Shown here piece after piece: positions 16,091 to 24,558 of a stretch of DNA of 64,000 bases (positions are counted from its first letter, which is position 1; each line of letters begins with the position of its first letter). A program made the translations under genes and the position numbers. Source of the DNA: Mycobacterium sp. ACS1612 (GTDB lineage Bacteria > Actinomycetota > Actinomycetes > Mycobacteriales > Mycobacteriaceae); contig NZ_LZHZ01000067.1 of assembly GCF_001667505.1 (NCBI RefSeq), forward strand, positions 1 to 64,000, read 5' to 3'. A model generated the notes under the pieces. It did no database searches. It was not told the DNA's origin and was given only the letters and a program-made list of their open reading frames with translations.

Positions 16091-18045
16091 CGGGTGTCGC
16101 CCATGACCAGGCCCTCACGACGCGGATCCGCGCCGCCGATCCAGCCCGCTTCGTCCCGCGAGATCGCAGACAGGCCGCTGGACTGGTCGGCGATGTCGAC
16201 CTGGTGGCCGAGTCGGCGCAGACCGGTCACCAGCGGGTCGTGGTCGCCGTTGTCGGCGGTGTCGATGGCGGGATGCTCACCGCCGACGTTGGTTTTGGGT
16301 GAGTTCGCCGCTCCGAAGTCCACCGCCGACACGGCCTGCTGCGGATCCAGACCCCAATCAATCATTCCCACAAGCGTTTTCACCACGAACTGGATGATCA
16401 CCGAACCGCCCGGCGAACCCAGCACCGCGTACAGCGCCCGCTTGCCGCCGGGCTGGCCCGCCCCGTCGAACACCAGCGTGGGCGCCATCGAACTGCGTGG
16501 CCGCTTACCGGGCTCGACCCGATTGGCCACCGGCACCCCGTCCTTGGCCGGCTCGGCGGAGAAGTCGGTGAGCTGATTGTTGAGGATGAACCCGTCCACC
16601 ATGTGGAACGAGCCGAAGGCCGACTCCACGGTCGTGGTGAGCGCCGCGGCGTTGCCCTGCGCATCGACGATGCTGATCTGGCTGGTGCCGTGTTCGGGCG
16701 TCGGCGGCGCGGGTGGCGTGGGCGGCCCGAATTCACCCGGCTTCGCGGTGCCCATCGTGCGCTGCGTGGAGATCAGTGCTGCCCGGCCCGCGAGGTAGTC
16801 GCTGCCGAGCAGGGTGTCGGGCGAACCGCCGGGCAACGGCACGAAATCGGTGTCGGCAACGTACTTGTCGCGATCGGCGTAGGCCAGCCGCTCGGCTTCT
16901 GAGACGAGGTGAACGCCCATCACCGTCGGTTTGCCGCCGTTGAGGTCGACGTCGGTGGGCTTGTGGTCGGCCATCGAAAAATGTTCGAGCATGCCGAGCG
17001 TCGCCGCCACCGCAATGCCGCCCGAGGATGGCGGGGGCATGCCGCAGATCTCCTTGCCGCGGTAGGGCGTGCACAACGGCTCGCGTCGTTTGGCGAGGTA
17101 GCCGGCCAGATCGTCGCGGGTCATCAGGCTGGGCGTCCGTCCACCGCTGGTGTCGGCGGCCGCGGCCACGATGTCGCGCGCGATGTCGCCGGTGTAGAAC
17201 GACTGCGGATCGGATGCAATGACTCCCAACGTTTTTGAGTACGCGGGGTTGGTCAGCTTGGTGCCCGACGCCTTCGGGGAGCCGTCGTCGGTGAGGAAAT
17301 ACGCCGACGCGTTCGGGTCAGCCTTCAGCTGCGGGGCGGCGTCGGCGATCGCGGTGGCCAACCGCGGGCTGATGTCGAAGCCGTCGTCGGCCATTGTCAC
17401 CGCCGGGGTGAACAGATCGCGCCACGCGGTCTTGCCATGTTCAGCGTGCACGTCCTGCAGCAGTCGCAGAATGCCCGGTACGCCGATGGACCGGCCGGAC
17501 GCGCGGGCGTCGGGTTTGGGCTCGGTCCGGTCGGAGTCCGAGATCCAGCGCAGATAGTTCTCGGTGGCCGCTTTGGGGGCCACCTCGCGGCCGTCGTAGG
17601 CCTGCACCGAGCCGCCCGCGGCGTCGTAGTACAGCAGGAAGCCTCCGCCGCCGATGCCGGAGGACTGCGGCTCGACGAGGCCGAGCACCGCCTGGGCGGT
17701 GACCAGTGCGTCGGCGGCGGTACCGCCCTCGCTCAGCACTTCGCAGGCGGCCTCAGTGGCCAGCGGGTTGGCCGTGACCACCGCAAAATGGGACGTCCGT
17801 ACCGGCGTCATGTCCTTGCGGTAGGCGGTGGCCACCTCGGGGTTGGTGGAGATGTTCTTCGACGTCGTCGCCGAGCCCGACGCGGGCGCCGCGGGCGTTT
17901 TCGGAGCAGCCGTCCCGTTGGCGACGATCGAGCAGGGGCCTGCCGACGTGGGTGGGGACGCATTCTCCTCGGCGGCACAACCGGCAAGGACCAAGATCAC
18001 AATTGCGAGCGGCGCCAGGATCCGCATCAGTAGACGGTAGTTCAT
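16087..18045 (-). CDS. ggt: gamma-glutamyltransferase, lipoprotein
   Basis: Protein of 652 aa. The N-terminal 'MRILAPLAIVILVLAGCAAE' is a type II signal peptide with lipobox Leu-Ala-Gly-Cys, so the enzyme is probably envelope-anchored outside the membrane. GGT features: large-subunit start 'AVVTANPLATEAACEVLSEG', 'GIGGGGFLLYYDA', 'GIPGILR'-like 'SIGVPGILRLLQDVH' and 'CGMPPPSSGGIAV'. The autoprocessing site precedes the nucleophile Thr in 'GTSQISIVDAQGNAAALTTT', then 'FILNNQLTDFS' and 'LGSPGGSVIIQFV'. It hydrolyses or transfers gamma-glutamyl groups, e.g. of glutathione-like peptides. M. tuberculosis GgtB (Rv2394) is a lipoprotein of similar length but maps elsewhere. Confidence 0.94.
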   Translation of the reverse strand: MNYRLLMRILAPLAIVILVLAGCAAEENASPPTSAGPCSIVANGTAAPKTPAAPASGSATTSKNISTNPEVATAYRKDMTPVRTSHFAVVTANPLATEAACEVLSEGGTAADALVTAQAVLGLVEPQSSGIGGGGFLLYYDAAGGSVQAYDGREVAPKAATENYLRWISDSDRTEPKPDARASGRSIGVPGILRLLQDVHAEHGKTAWRDLFTPAVTMADDGFDISPRLATAIADAAPQLKADPNASAYFLTDDGSPKASGTKLTNPAYSKTLGVIASDPQSFYTGDIARDIVAAAADTSGGRTPSLMTRDDLAGYLAKRREPLCTPYRGKEICGMPPPSSGGIAVAATLGMLEHFSMADHKPTDVDLNGGKPTVMGVHLVSEAERLAYADRDKYVADTDFVPLPGGSPDTLLGSDYLAGRAALISTQRTMGTAKPGEFGPPTPPAPPTPEHGTSQISIVDAQGNAAALTTTVESAFGSFHMVDGFILNNQLTDFSAEPAKDGVPVANRVEPGKRPRSSMAPTLVFDGAGQPGGKRALYAVLGSPGGSVIIQFVVKTLVGMIDWGLDPQQAVSAVDFGAANSPKTNVGGEHPAIDTADNGDHDPLVTGLRRLGHQVDIADQSSGLSAISRDEAGWIGGADPRREGLVMGDTR

Positions 18046-18067
18046 CGGAGCCGTCTGATGGCGGCAG

Positions 18068-18073
18068 TAACCT
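18068..18073 (+). promoter_or_regulatory. -10 element of a leaderless promoter for uvrC
   Basis: TAACCT lies 7 nt before the uvrC GTG (18081). The promoter sits in the 35-nt gap between the divergent ggt and uvrC starts. Confidence 0.5.
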
Positions 18074-18080
18074 GGAATCC

Positions 18081-20063
18081 GTGCCTGATCCAGCGACGTA
18101 CCGGCCTGCCCCCGGGTCGATACCCGTCGAGCCGGGCGTCTACCGGTTCCGGGATCCGCACGGCCGGGTGATCTACGTCGGCAAGGCCAAGAGCCTGCGC
18201 AGCAGGCTGAACTCCTACTTCGCCGACATCGCGGGCCTGGCGCCGCGCACCCGGCAGATGGTGATGGCCGCGGGCAGCGTCGAGTGGACGGTGGTCACCA
18301 CCGAAGTCGAGGCGCTGCAGCTGGAATACAACTGGATCAAAGAGTTCGATCCGCGGTTCAACATCCGCTACCGCGACGACAAGTCCTATCCGGTGCTTGC
18401 GGTCACGCTCAACGAGGAGTACCCGCGGCTGATGGTCTATCGCGGAGCGCGCCGCAAGGGGGTGCGCTACTTCGGACCGTACTCCCACGCGTGGGCCATC
18501 CGCGAGACGCTCGACCTGTTGACGCGGGTCTTTCCGGCGCGCACCTGCTCCGCGGGAGTGTTCAAGCGGCACAGGCAAATCGGGCGTCCATGCCTGCTCG
18601 GCTACATCGACAAGTGCTCGGCGCCGTGCATCGAGCGGGTGACCGCCGACGAGCATCGGCAGATCGTGAACGACTTCTGCGATTTCCTCGCCGGCAAGAC
18701 CGACCGGCTGGCCCGCGACATGGAACAGCAGATGAACGCCGCCGCCGCGGAACTGGACTTCGAGCGCGCCGCCCGGCTGCGCGACAACATCTCCGCGCTG
18801 AAGCGGGCGCTGGAGAAGCAGGCAGTCGTGTTCGGTGACGGGACCGACGCCGATGTGGTCGCGTTCGCCGACGACGAACTCGAAGCGGCGGTCCAGGTGT
18901 TCCACGTACGCGGCGGCCGGGTCAGAGGCCAGCGTGGGTGGATCGTCGAAAAGTCAGGGGAGCCAAACGGATCCGGTGAGAGCCAGCTCGTCGAACAGTT
19001 CCTGACGCAGTTCTACGGCGATCAGGCCGAACTCGACGGCGCTGCCGACGAATCGCTCAACCCGGTGCCGCGGCAGGTGCTGGTGCCGTGCCTTCCGGAC
19101 AACGCCGACGAACTGGCCACCTGGCTGTCGCAACTTCGCGGCTCGCGGGTTTCGCTGCGAGTCGCGCAACGCGGAGACAAACGAGCCCTTGCCGACACCG
19201 TGAAACGCAACGCCCAGGACGCGTTGAATCAGCACAAGCTCAAGCGGGCAGGCGACTTCACCGCGAGAACCGCTGCGCTGCAGAGCATCCAGGACGCGCT
19301 GGGGCTGGCTGAGGCGCCGCTGCGCATCGAGTGCGTCGACATCAGCCACGTGATGGGCACCGACGTGGTGGCGTCGCTCGTGGTGTTCGAGGACGGGTTG
19401 CCACGCAAGTCGGACTACCGCCACTACGCGATCCGGGAGGCCGCGGGCGAAGGCCGGTCCGACGACGTGGCCTCGATCGCGGAGGTGACGCGGCGGCGGT
19501 TCTACCGGCACCTGCACGATACCCAGCATCCGACAGAGCTTGCCCCGGAAGGAAAATCGCGCAAGTTCGCGTATCCGCCCAACCTCTACGTGGTCGACGG
19601 CGGCGCACCACAGGTGAACGCCGCGCAGGCGGTGCTCGACGATCTCGGGGTGTCAGACGTCGCGGTCATCGGGCTGGCGAAACGGCTGGAGGAAGTCTGG
19701 GTGCCGTCGGAGCCCGACCCCGTGATCATGCCCCGCAACAGCGAGGGGCTGTACCTGTTGCAGCGGGTGCGTGACGAAGCACACCGGTTCGCCATTGCAT
19801 ACCACCGCAGCAAGCGTTCGAAGCGGATGACGGCCTCCGCACTCGACTCCGTGCGTGGACTCGGGGAGCATCGGCGCAAGGCGTTGGTCACCCATTTCGG
19901 CTCGCTGGCCCGGCTCAAACAGGCCACTGTCGAGGAGATCACCGCGGTGCCCGGGATCGGCGCGGCAACGGCCAAGGCGGTGCTGGAGGCGCTGGGTGTA
20001 CCGCCCGATTCCGAAGCGCCGGACCCGGTTATCGGCAATGATCAGACCAGAGCATCGGGATGA
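18081..20063 (+). CDS. uvrC: excinuclease ABC subunit C
   Basis: Protein of 660 aa. It makes both incisions around DNA lesions bound by UvrAB. N-terminal GIY-YIG nuclease: 'EPGVYRFRDPHGRVIYVGKA' with Arg and Glu downstream. Cysteine cluster region 'CSAGVFKRH...C..CSAPCIERV' (about residues 155-195). UVR motif 'ELDFERAARLRDNISALKRA' for UvrB contact. C-terminal RNase-H-like nuclease with 'ECVDISHVMGTDVVASLVVF' and 'YVVDGGAPQVNAA'. Tandem helix-hairpin-helix: 'VRGLGEHRRKALVTHFGS' and 'VPGIGAATAKAVLEAL'. GTG 18081 is chosen for the conserved start and the -10 before it. The stop overlaps rapZ (ATGA). Confidence 0.97.
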   Translation: MPDPATYRPAPGSIPVEPGVYRFRDPHGRVIYVGKAKSLRSRLNSYFADIAGLAPRTRQMVMAAGSVEWTVVTTEVEALQLEYNWIKEFDPRFNIRYRDDKSYPVLAVTLNEEYPRLMVYRGARRKGVRYFGPYSHAWAIRETLDLLTRVFPARTCSAGVFKRHRQIGRPCLLGYIDKCSAPCIERVTADEHRQIVNDFCDFLAGKTDRLARDMEQQMNAAAAELDFERAARLRDNISALKRALEKQAVVFGDGTDADVVAFADDELEAAVQVFHVRGGRVRGQRGWIVEKSGEPNGSGESQLVEQFLTQFYGDQAELDGAADESLNPVPRQVLVPCLPDNADELATWLSQLRGSRVSLRVAQRGDKRALADTVKRNAQDALNQHKLKRAGDFTARTAALQSIQDALGLAEAPLRIECVDISHVMGTDVVASLVVFEDGLPRKSDYRHYAIREAAGEGRSDDVASIAEVTRRRFYRHLHDTQHPTELAPEGKSRKFAYPPNLYVVDGGAPQVNAAQAVLDDLGVSDVAVIGLAKRLEEVWVPSEPDPVIMPRNSEGLYLLQRVRDEAHRFAIAYHRSKRSKRMTASALDSVRGLGEHRRKALVTHFGSLARLKQATVEEITAVPGIGAATAKAVLEALGVPPDSEAPDPVIGNDQTRASG

Positions 20064-20977
20064 CAGAACACATGCAAGAGGAACTGCGCGACGGCGCGGG
20101 CGAGGACAGGGCCGAATCCGGCATTGACGTGGTGCTTGTCACCGGGCTGTCCGGCGCAGGGCGGGGCACCGCGGCGAAGGTACTCGAGGATCTCGGGTGG
20201 TACGTCGCAGACAATCTACCGCCGGAGCTGATCGCGCAGATGGTGGAACTCGGCCTGGCGGCGGGGTCGCGCATCACGCAATTGGCGGTCGTGATGGATG
20301 TCCGGTCGCGTGGGTTCACCGGCGATCTCGACTGGGTGCGAAACGACCTCGCCACCCGCAACATCTCGCCGCGGGTGTTGTTCCTGGAGGCGTCCGACGA
20401 CATCCTGGTGCGCCGCTACGAGCAGAACCGGCGCAGTCATCCGTTGCAGGGCAACCAGACTCTGGCCGAGGGCATCGCAGCGGAGCGGCAGCTGCTCGCG
20501 CCGCTGCGCGCGGTGGCGGATCTGGTGATCGATACGTCGACGCTGTCGGTGCCTGCGCTGCGGGAGAGCATCGAGCGCGCGTTCGGCGGCGAGACCATCG
20601 GCCAGACCAGCGTCACCGTCGAGTCGTTCGGGTACAAGTACGGGCTGCCGATGGACGCCGACACCGTGATGGACGTCCGATTCCTGCCGAACCCGCACTG
20701 GGTCGACGAACTGCGGCCGCACACGGGGCAGCATCCCGCCGTGCGCGACTACGTGCTCGGGCAACCGGGCGCCGCGGAGTTCCTCGACACCTACCATCAA
20801 CTGCTTGACGTGGTGATCGAAGGCTATCGCCGGGAAGGGAAGCGCTACATGACCGTTGCCATCGGCTGCACCGGCGGCAAACACCGCAGTGTCGCGATGG
20901 CCGAGGCGCTGGCGGCCAAACTCCAGGACGATGAGCTCACGGTGCGGGTGCTGCACCGGGACTTGGGCCGCGAATGA
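20060..20977 (+). CDS. rapZ: RapZ family nucleotide-binding protein (Rv1421-like)
   Basis: Protein of 305 aa. The N-terminal P-loop domain has 'VVLVTGLSGAGRGTAAKVLE', in which the Walker A Lys is Arg (Gly-Ala-Gly-Arg-Gly-Thr); the M. tuberculosis protein, as I recall it, has the same change. Further on: 'GWYVADNLPPELI', 'RRYEQNRRSHPL', 'VESFGYKYGLPMDADTVMDV' and the C-terminal 'IAIGCTGGKHRSV'-type loop 'VAIGCTGGKHRSVAMAEALA'. E. coli RapZ controls GlmS through sRNA decay. In actinobacteria the role is less clear but links to cell-wall precursor metabolism are likely, given the neighbours yvcK and whiA. Confidence 0.95.
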   Translation: MTEHMQEELRDGAGEDRAESGIDVVLVTGLSGAGRGTAAKVLEDLGWYVADNLPPELIAQMVELGLAAGSRITQLAVVMDVRSRGFTGDLDWVRNDLATRNISPRVLFLEASDDILVRRYEQNRRSHPLQGNQTLAEGIAAERQLLAPLRAVADLVIDTSTLSVPALRESIERAFGGETIGQTSVTVESFGYKYGLPMDADTVMDVRFLPNPHWVDELRPHTGQHPAVRDYVLGQPGAAEFLDTYHQLLDVVIEGYRREGKRYMTVAIGCTGGKHRSVAMAEALAAKLQDDELTVRVLHRDLGRE

Positions 20978-21002
20978 GTTGCCCCGCACGCGAGGAGGAC
21001 AG

Positions 21003-22028
21003 GTGAGCCCTCGCATTGTTGCGCTCGGTGGCGGGCACGGGTTGTATGCCACGCTGTCCGCGGCGCGTCGGCTCACCCCGCATGTCACGGCGATCGTCAC
21101 CGTCGCCGACGACGGCGGATCGTCGGGCCGGTTGCGCAGCGAGCTGGATGTAGTGCCGCCGGGCGACCTGCGAATGGCGTTGGCGGCGTTGGCATCCGAC
21201 ACACCGCACGGCCGCCTGTGGGCCACCATCATCCAGCACCGGTTCGGTGGCAGCGGCGCGCTGGCCGGGCATCCGATCGGCAACCTGATGTTGGCGGGAC
21301 TCAACGAGGTGCTGGCCGACCCGGTGGCCGCGCTCGACGAGCTGGGCCGCGTGCTCGGTCTCAAGGGCCGGGTGTTGCCGATGTGCCCGATGGGGCTGGG
21401 CATCGAGGCTGACGTCTCCGGGCTGGAGTCCGATCCGCGGATGTTCCGGGTGATCCGCGGCCAGGTGGCGATCGCGACCACCGTCGGGCAGGTGCGACGG
21501 GTGCGGTTGCTGCCTGCCGATCCGCCTGCCACCCGGCAGGCCGTCGACGCGATCATGTCGGCCGATCTGGTGGTGCTCGGGCCCGGTTCGTGGTTCACCA
21601 GCGTGATCCCGCACGTGCTGGTGCCGCAATTGGCTGCGGCGCTGCAGGCGACGACCGCCCGCCGGGCTCTGGTGTTGAACCTGGTCGCCGAGCCGGGGGA
21701 GACCGCGGGCTTCTCCGTTGAACGGCATATTCACGTGCTGGCTCAGCACGCGCCGGGTTTCTCGGTGCACGACATCATCGTCGATTCCAGCCGGGTGCCC
21801 AGTGAACGCGAGCGTGAACAATTGCGCCGCACGGCGCGGATTTTGAAAGCCGAAGTCGAGTTTGCTGACGTGTCCAGACCTGGTACACCTTTACATGACC
21901 CGGCGAGGTTGGCCGCGGCTCTGGAAGGGGTACGTGTCCGCGGCATGGTGCCGACTCGCGACGTTCAGGAGCCGACCATGCCCACACCGACAGTGAATGG
22001 ACCGAGAGGTGACGATCCGTGGCGATGA
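21003..22028 (+). CDS. yvcK: YvcK/CuvA family cell-wall metabolism protein (Rv1422-like)
   Basis: Protein of 341 aa. GTG 21003 follows a strong GAGGAGG ribosome site. Seen: 'IVALGGGHGLYATLSAARRL' (UDP-sugar-binding Gly loop), 'VTVADDGGSSGRLRSELDV', 'PPGDLRMALAAL', 'GHPIGNLMLAGL', 'VLGPGSWFTSVIPHVL'. The family binds UDP-GlcNAc-type nucleotides and supports cell shape and growth on gluconeogenic carbon; in mycobacteria it is called CuvA. A roughly 35-residue Pro/Arg-rich C-terminal tail extends past the core, and the final 10 nt overlap whiA. Confidence 0.95.
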   Translation: MSPRIVALGGGHGLYATLSAARRLTPHVTAIVTVADDGGSSGRLRSELDVVPPGDLRMALAALASDTPHGRLWATIIQHRFGGSGALAGHPIGNLMLAGLNEVLADPVAALDELGRVLGLKGRVLPMCPMGLGIEADVSGLESDPRMFRVIRGQVAIATTVGQVRRVRLLPADPPATRQAVDAIMSADLVVLGPGSWFTSVIPHVLVPQLAAALQATTARRALVLNLVAEPGETAGFSVERHIHVLAQHAPGFSVHDIIVDSSRVPSEREREQLRRTARILKAEVEFADVSRPGTPLHDPARLAAALEGVRVRGMVPTRDVQEPTMPTPTVNGPRGDDPWR

Positions 22029-23002
22029 CGGCCGAGGTCAAGGACGAGCTGAGCCGTCTGGTGGTCAATTCGGTGAGCGCCCGCCGCGCTGAGGTGGCGT
22101 CGCTGCTGCGTTTCGCGGGCGGCCTGCACATCGTGTCTGGACGCGTGGTGGTCGAGGCCGAGGTGGATCTCGGCATCATCGCGCGGCGGTTACGCAAGGA
22201 CATTTACGACCTGTACGGCTACAACGCTGTGGTGCACGTGCTGTCGGCCAGCGGCATCCGCAAGAGCACCCGCTACGTGGTGCGGGTGGCCAAAGACGGG
22301 GAAGCGTTGGCACGGCAGACCGGGCTGCTGGACCTGCGCGGCAGGCCGGTGCGGGGGCTGCCCGCGCAGGTGGTCGGTGGCAGCGTTGCCGACGCCGAAG
22401 CAGCTTGGCGCGGAGCGTTTTTGGCACACGGGTCGTTGACGGAACCGGGCCGCTCGTCGGCGCTCGAGGTGAGTTGCCCTGGGCCGGAAGCGGCGCTGGC
22501 GTTGGTCGGCGCGGCGCGCAGGCTCGGCGTGAGCGCCAAGGCGCGCGAGGTGCGCGGCAGCGACCGCGTGGTTGTGCGCGACGGGGAAGCGATCGGTGCT
22601 TTGCTGACCCGGATGGGCGCGCAGGACACCAGGCTGACGTGGGAGGAGCGTCGGATGCGCCGCGAGGTGCGCGCGACGGCCAACCGGCTGGCCAACTTCG
22701 ACGACGCCAATCTGCGGCGGTCAGCCCGGGCCGCGGTGGCCGCGGCGGCGCGGGTGGAGCGGGCGCTGGAAATCCTCGGCGACACTGTGCCGGACCATTT
22801 GGCCGCCGCGGGCAAGCTGCGGGTGGAGCACCGGCAGGCGTCGCTGGAGGAGCTGGGCCGCCTCGCCGACCCGCCGATGACGAAAGACGCTGTCGCCGGC
22901 CGCATTCGGCGGTTGCTGTCGATGGCCGACCGCAAGGCCAAGCAGGACGGCATCCCCGACACCGAGTCGGCAGTCACGCCGGATCTGCTCGAAGACGCCT
23001 AG
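22019..23002 (+). CDS. whiA: WhiA sporulation/division transcription regulator
   Basis: Protein of 327 aa. An N-terminal LAGLIDADG-like fold ('MTAEVKDELSRLVVNS' to about residue 200, without nuclease residues) is followed by a C-terminal helix-turn-helix: 'LEELGRLADPPMTKDAVAGR' then 'IRRLLSMADRKA'. In Streptomyces WhiA works with WhiB to activate division genes; mycobacterial orthologues are highly conserved. GTG 22019 gives 'MAMTAEV'; ATG 22025 is possible. The 10-nt overlap with yvcK indicates coupled translation. The uvrC-rapZ-yvcK-whiA order is standard for actinobacteria. Confidence 0.96.
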   Translation: MAMTAEVKDELSRLVVNSVSARRAEVASLLRFAGGLHIVSGRVVVEAEVDLGIIARRLRKDIYDLYGYNAVVHVLSASGIRKSTRYVVRVAKDGEALARQTGLLDLRGRPVRGLPAQVVGGSVADAEAAWRGAFLAHGSLTEPGRSSALEVSCPGPEAALALVGAARRLGVSAKAREVRGSDRVVVRDGEAIGALLTRMGAQDTRLTWEERRMRREVRATANRLANFDDANLRRSARAAVAAAARVERALEILGDTVPDHLAAAGKLRVEHRQASLEELGRLADPPMTKDAVAGRIRRLLSMADRKAKQDGIPDTESAVTPDLLEDA

Positions 23003-23058
23003 CCTCGTCGCGGGCTCGAATTTGCACTGAGGGTCGTGGTTTTCGCCGAAACACGACC

Positions 23059-23458
23059 ATGAACGCAATCTTCGACCCGTACGGTGAGCTGATCGCCGAA
23101 TCGCTCGGCGCCACAGTTGAATTCATCACGTATGACGGCGCCGACTTCAACGGCATCTTCGACGGCCTCGGCCGTGCCTACGACTGCGTCGCCGCGGGGC
23201 ACCACCGTCATGGCGTGCAGCAGGGCAGCACCAGCCAACCCGTCGTCGACGAACTCGTCGCCGATGGCAGGGCCGCCCGGGTGCGAGTCTACGACTACGG
23301 CGAGATCGCTACCGCCTTGACCGACCTCACCACCGGCGGCTCTGCTGGCGCGCATCGCCGTCGCACAGGAAGAACTCGGGCAGGACGGGACATTGCCACA
23401 GTTGCGCCGGAAGTGGCTGGCCAACCCCGATGCCGACCAGAGTTCGGCGGTGCACTGA
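23059..23458 (+). pseudogene. decayed solute-binding protein (family 3), amino-acid ABC type
   Basis: Three pieces of one periplasmic-binding-protein family survive in different frames. Frame of ATG 23059: 'ATVEFITYDGADFNGIFDG' and 'YDCVAAG', then after a gap 'GVQQGSTSQPVVDELVADG' and 'VRVYDYGEIATALTDLTTGG'. A second frame near 23346-23458 carries the typical C-terminus 'ARIAVAQEELGQDGTLPQLR' and 'KWLANPDADQSSAVH' with a TGA at 23456-23458. The signal peptide, the segment after 'CVAAG' and roughly 60 residues before the C-terminus are missing. It is therefore not functional. It lies between whiA and gap, where M. tuberculosis has about a dozen other genes. Confidence 0.75.
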
Positions 23459-23469
23459 CCAGGCCGCGC

Positions 23470-23494
23470 GTGGTGTTTACCACACCACTAGGCT
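23470..23494 (+). promoter_or_regulatory. candidate promoter and operator for gap
   Basis: TAGGCT (23489-23494) is a TANNNT -10 element 37 nt before the gap GTG, leaving room for the AGAGGAGA ribosome site at 23518-23525. Just upstream, covering the expected -35 zone, is the inverted repeat GTGGT-GTTT-ACCAC (23470-23483), a possible operator for a glycolytic regulator. The regulator is not identifiable. Confidence 0.4.
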
Positions 23495-23531
23495 GGTCGC
23501 GAGTGATTAGGCGACTAAGAGGAGACACAAA

Positions 23532-24554
23532 GTGACCATCCGGGTCGGCGTAAACGGCTTCGGCCGCATCGGACGCAATTTCTATCGGGCCCTGGCCGCG
23601 CAGAAGGCCGAGGGCAAGAGCACCGACATCGAGGTCATCGCCGTCAACGACCTCACCGACAACGCCACGCTGGCGCATCTGCTGCGATTCGACTCGATCC
23701 TGGGTCGCTACCCCGAGGACGTCAGCCTCGAGGGTGACGACACCATCGTCGTGGGCAGCACCAAGATCAAGGCGCTCGAGGTCAAGGAAGGCCCCGCCGC
23801 CCTGCCGTGGGGCGACCTTGGCGTCGACGTGGTCGTCGAGTCCACCGGCATCTTCACCAACGCGGCAAAGGCCAAGGGCCACCTGGACGCGGGTGCCAAG
23901 AAGGTCATCATCTCCGCGCCGGCCACCGATGAGGACATCACGATCGTGCTCGGCGTCAACGACGACAAGTACGACGGCAGCCAGGACATCATCTCCAACG
24001 CGTCGTGCACCACGAACTGCCTCGGCCCGCTGGCCAAGGTCCTCAACGACGAGTTCGGCATCGTCAAGGGCCTGATGACCACCATCCACGCCTACACGCA
24101 GGACCAGAACCTGCAGGACGGCCCGCACAAGGATCTGCGCCGCGCCCGCGCCGCCGCGATCAACATCGTGCCCACTTCGACCGGCGCCGCCAAGGCCATC
24201 GGGCTGGTGCTGCCGGAGTTGAAGGGCAAGCTCGACGGCTATGCCCTTCGGGTGCCGATCCCAACGGGTTCGGTGACCGACCTGACCGCTGAGCTGTCCA
24301 AGTCGGCCACCGTCGAGGACATCAACTCCGCATTCAAGGCCGCCGCCGACGGTCCGCTCAAGGGCATCCTGAAGTACTACGACGCCCCGATCGTCTCCAG
24401 CGACATCGTCACCGACCCGCACAGCTCGCTGTACGACGCAGGGCTGACCAAGGTGATCGACAACCAGGCCAAGGTGGTCTCCTGGTACGACAACGAGTGG
24501 GGTTACTCCAATCGCCTCGTCGATCTGGTCGCGCTGGTCGGCAAGTCCCTGTAA
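23532..24554 (+). CDS. gap: glyceraldehyde-3-phosphate dehydrogenase (type I)
   Basis: Protein of 340 aa. It oxidises glyceraldehyde-3-phosphate to 1,3-bisphosphoglycerate. NAD motif 'VGVNGFGRIGRNFYRAL' at the N-terminus, catalytic 'SNASCTTNCLGPLAKVLND' with the active Cys, 'DLRRARAAAINIVPTSTGAA' phosphate-binding region, 'LDGYALRVPIPTGSVTDLT' and 'WYDNEWGYSNRLVDLV'. An Asn-Asp after the second strand ('IAVNDLTD') points to NAD preference. GTG start with a strong AGAGGAGA. First gene of gap-pgk-tpiA (Rv1436-Rv1438 order). Confidence 0.98.
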   Translation: MTIRVGVNGFGRIGRNFYRALAAQKAEGKSTDIEVIAVNDLTDNATLAHLLRFDSILGRYPEDVSLEGDDTIVVGSTKIKALEVKEGPAALPWGDLGVDVVVESTGIFTNAAKAKGHLDAGAKKVIISAPATDEDITIVLGVNDDKYDGSQDIISNASCTTNCLGPLAKVLNDEFGIVKGLMTTIHAYTQDQNLQDGPHKDLRRARAAAINIVPTSTGAAKAIGLVLPELKGKLDGYALRVPIPTGSVTDLTAELSKSATVEDINSAFKAAADGPLKGILKYYDAPIVSSDIVTDPHSSLYDAGLTKVIDNQAKVVSWYDNEWGYSNRLVDLVALVGKSL

Positions 24555-24558
24555 CCAA

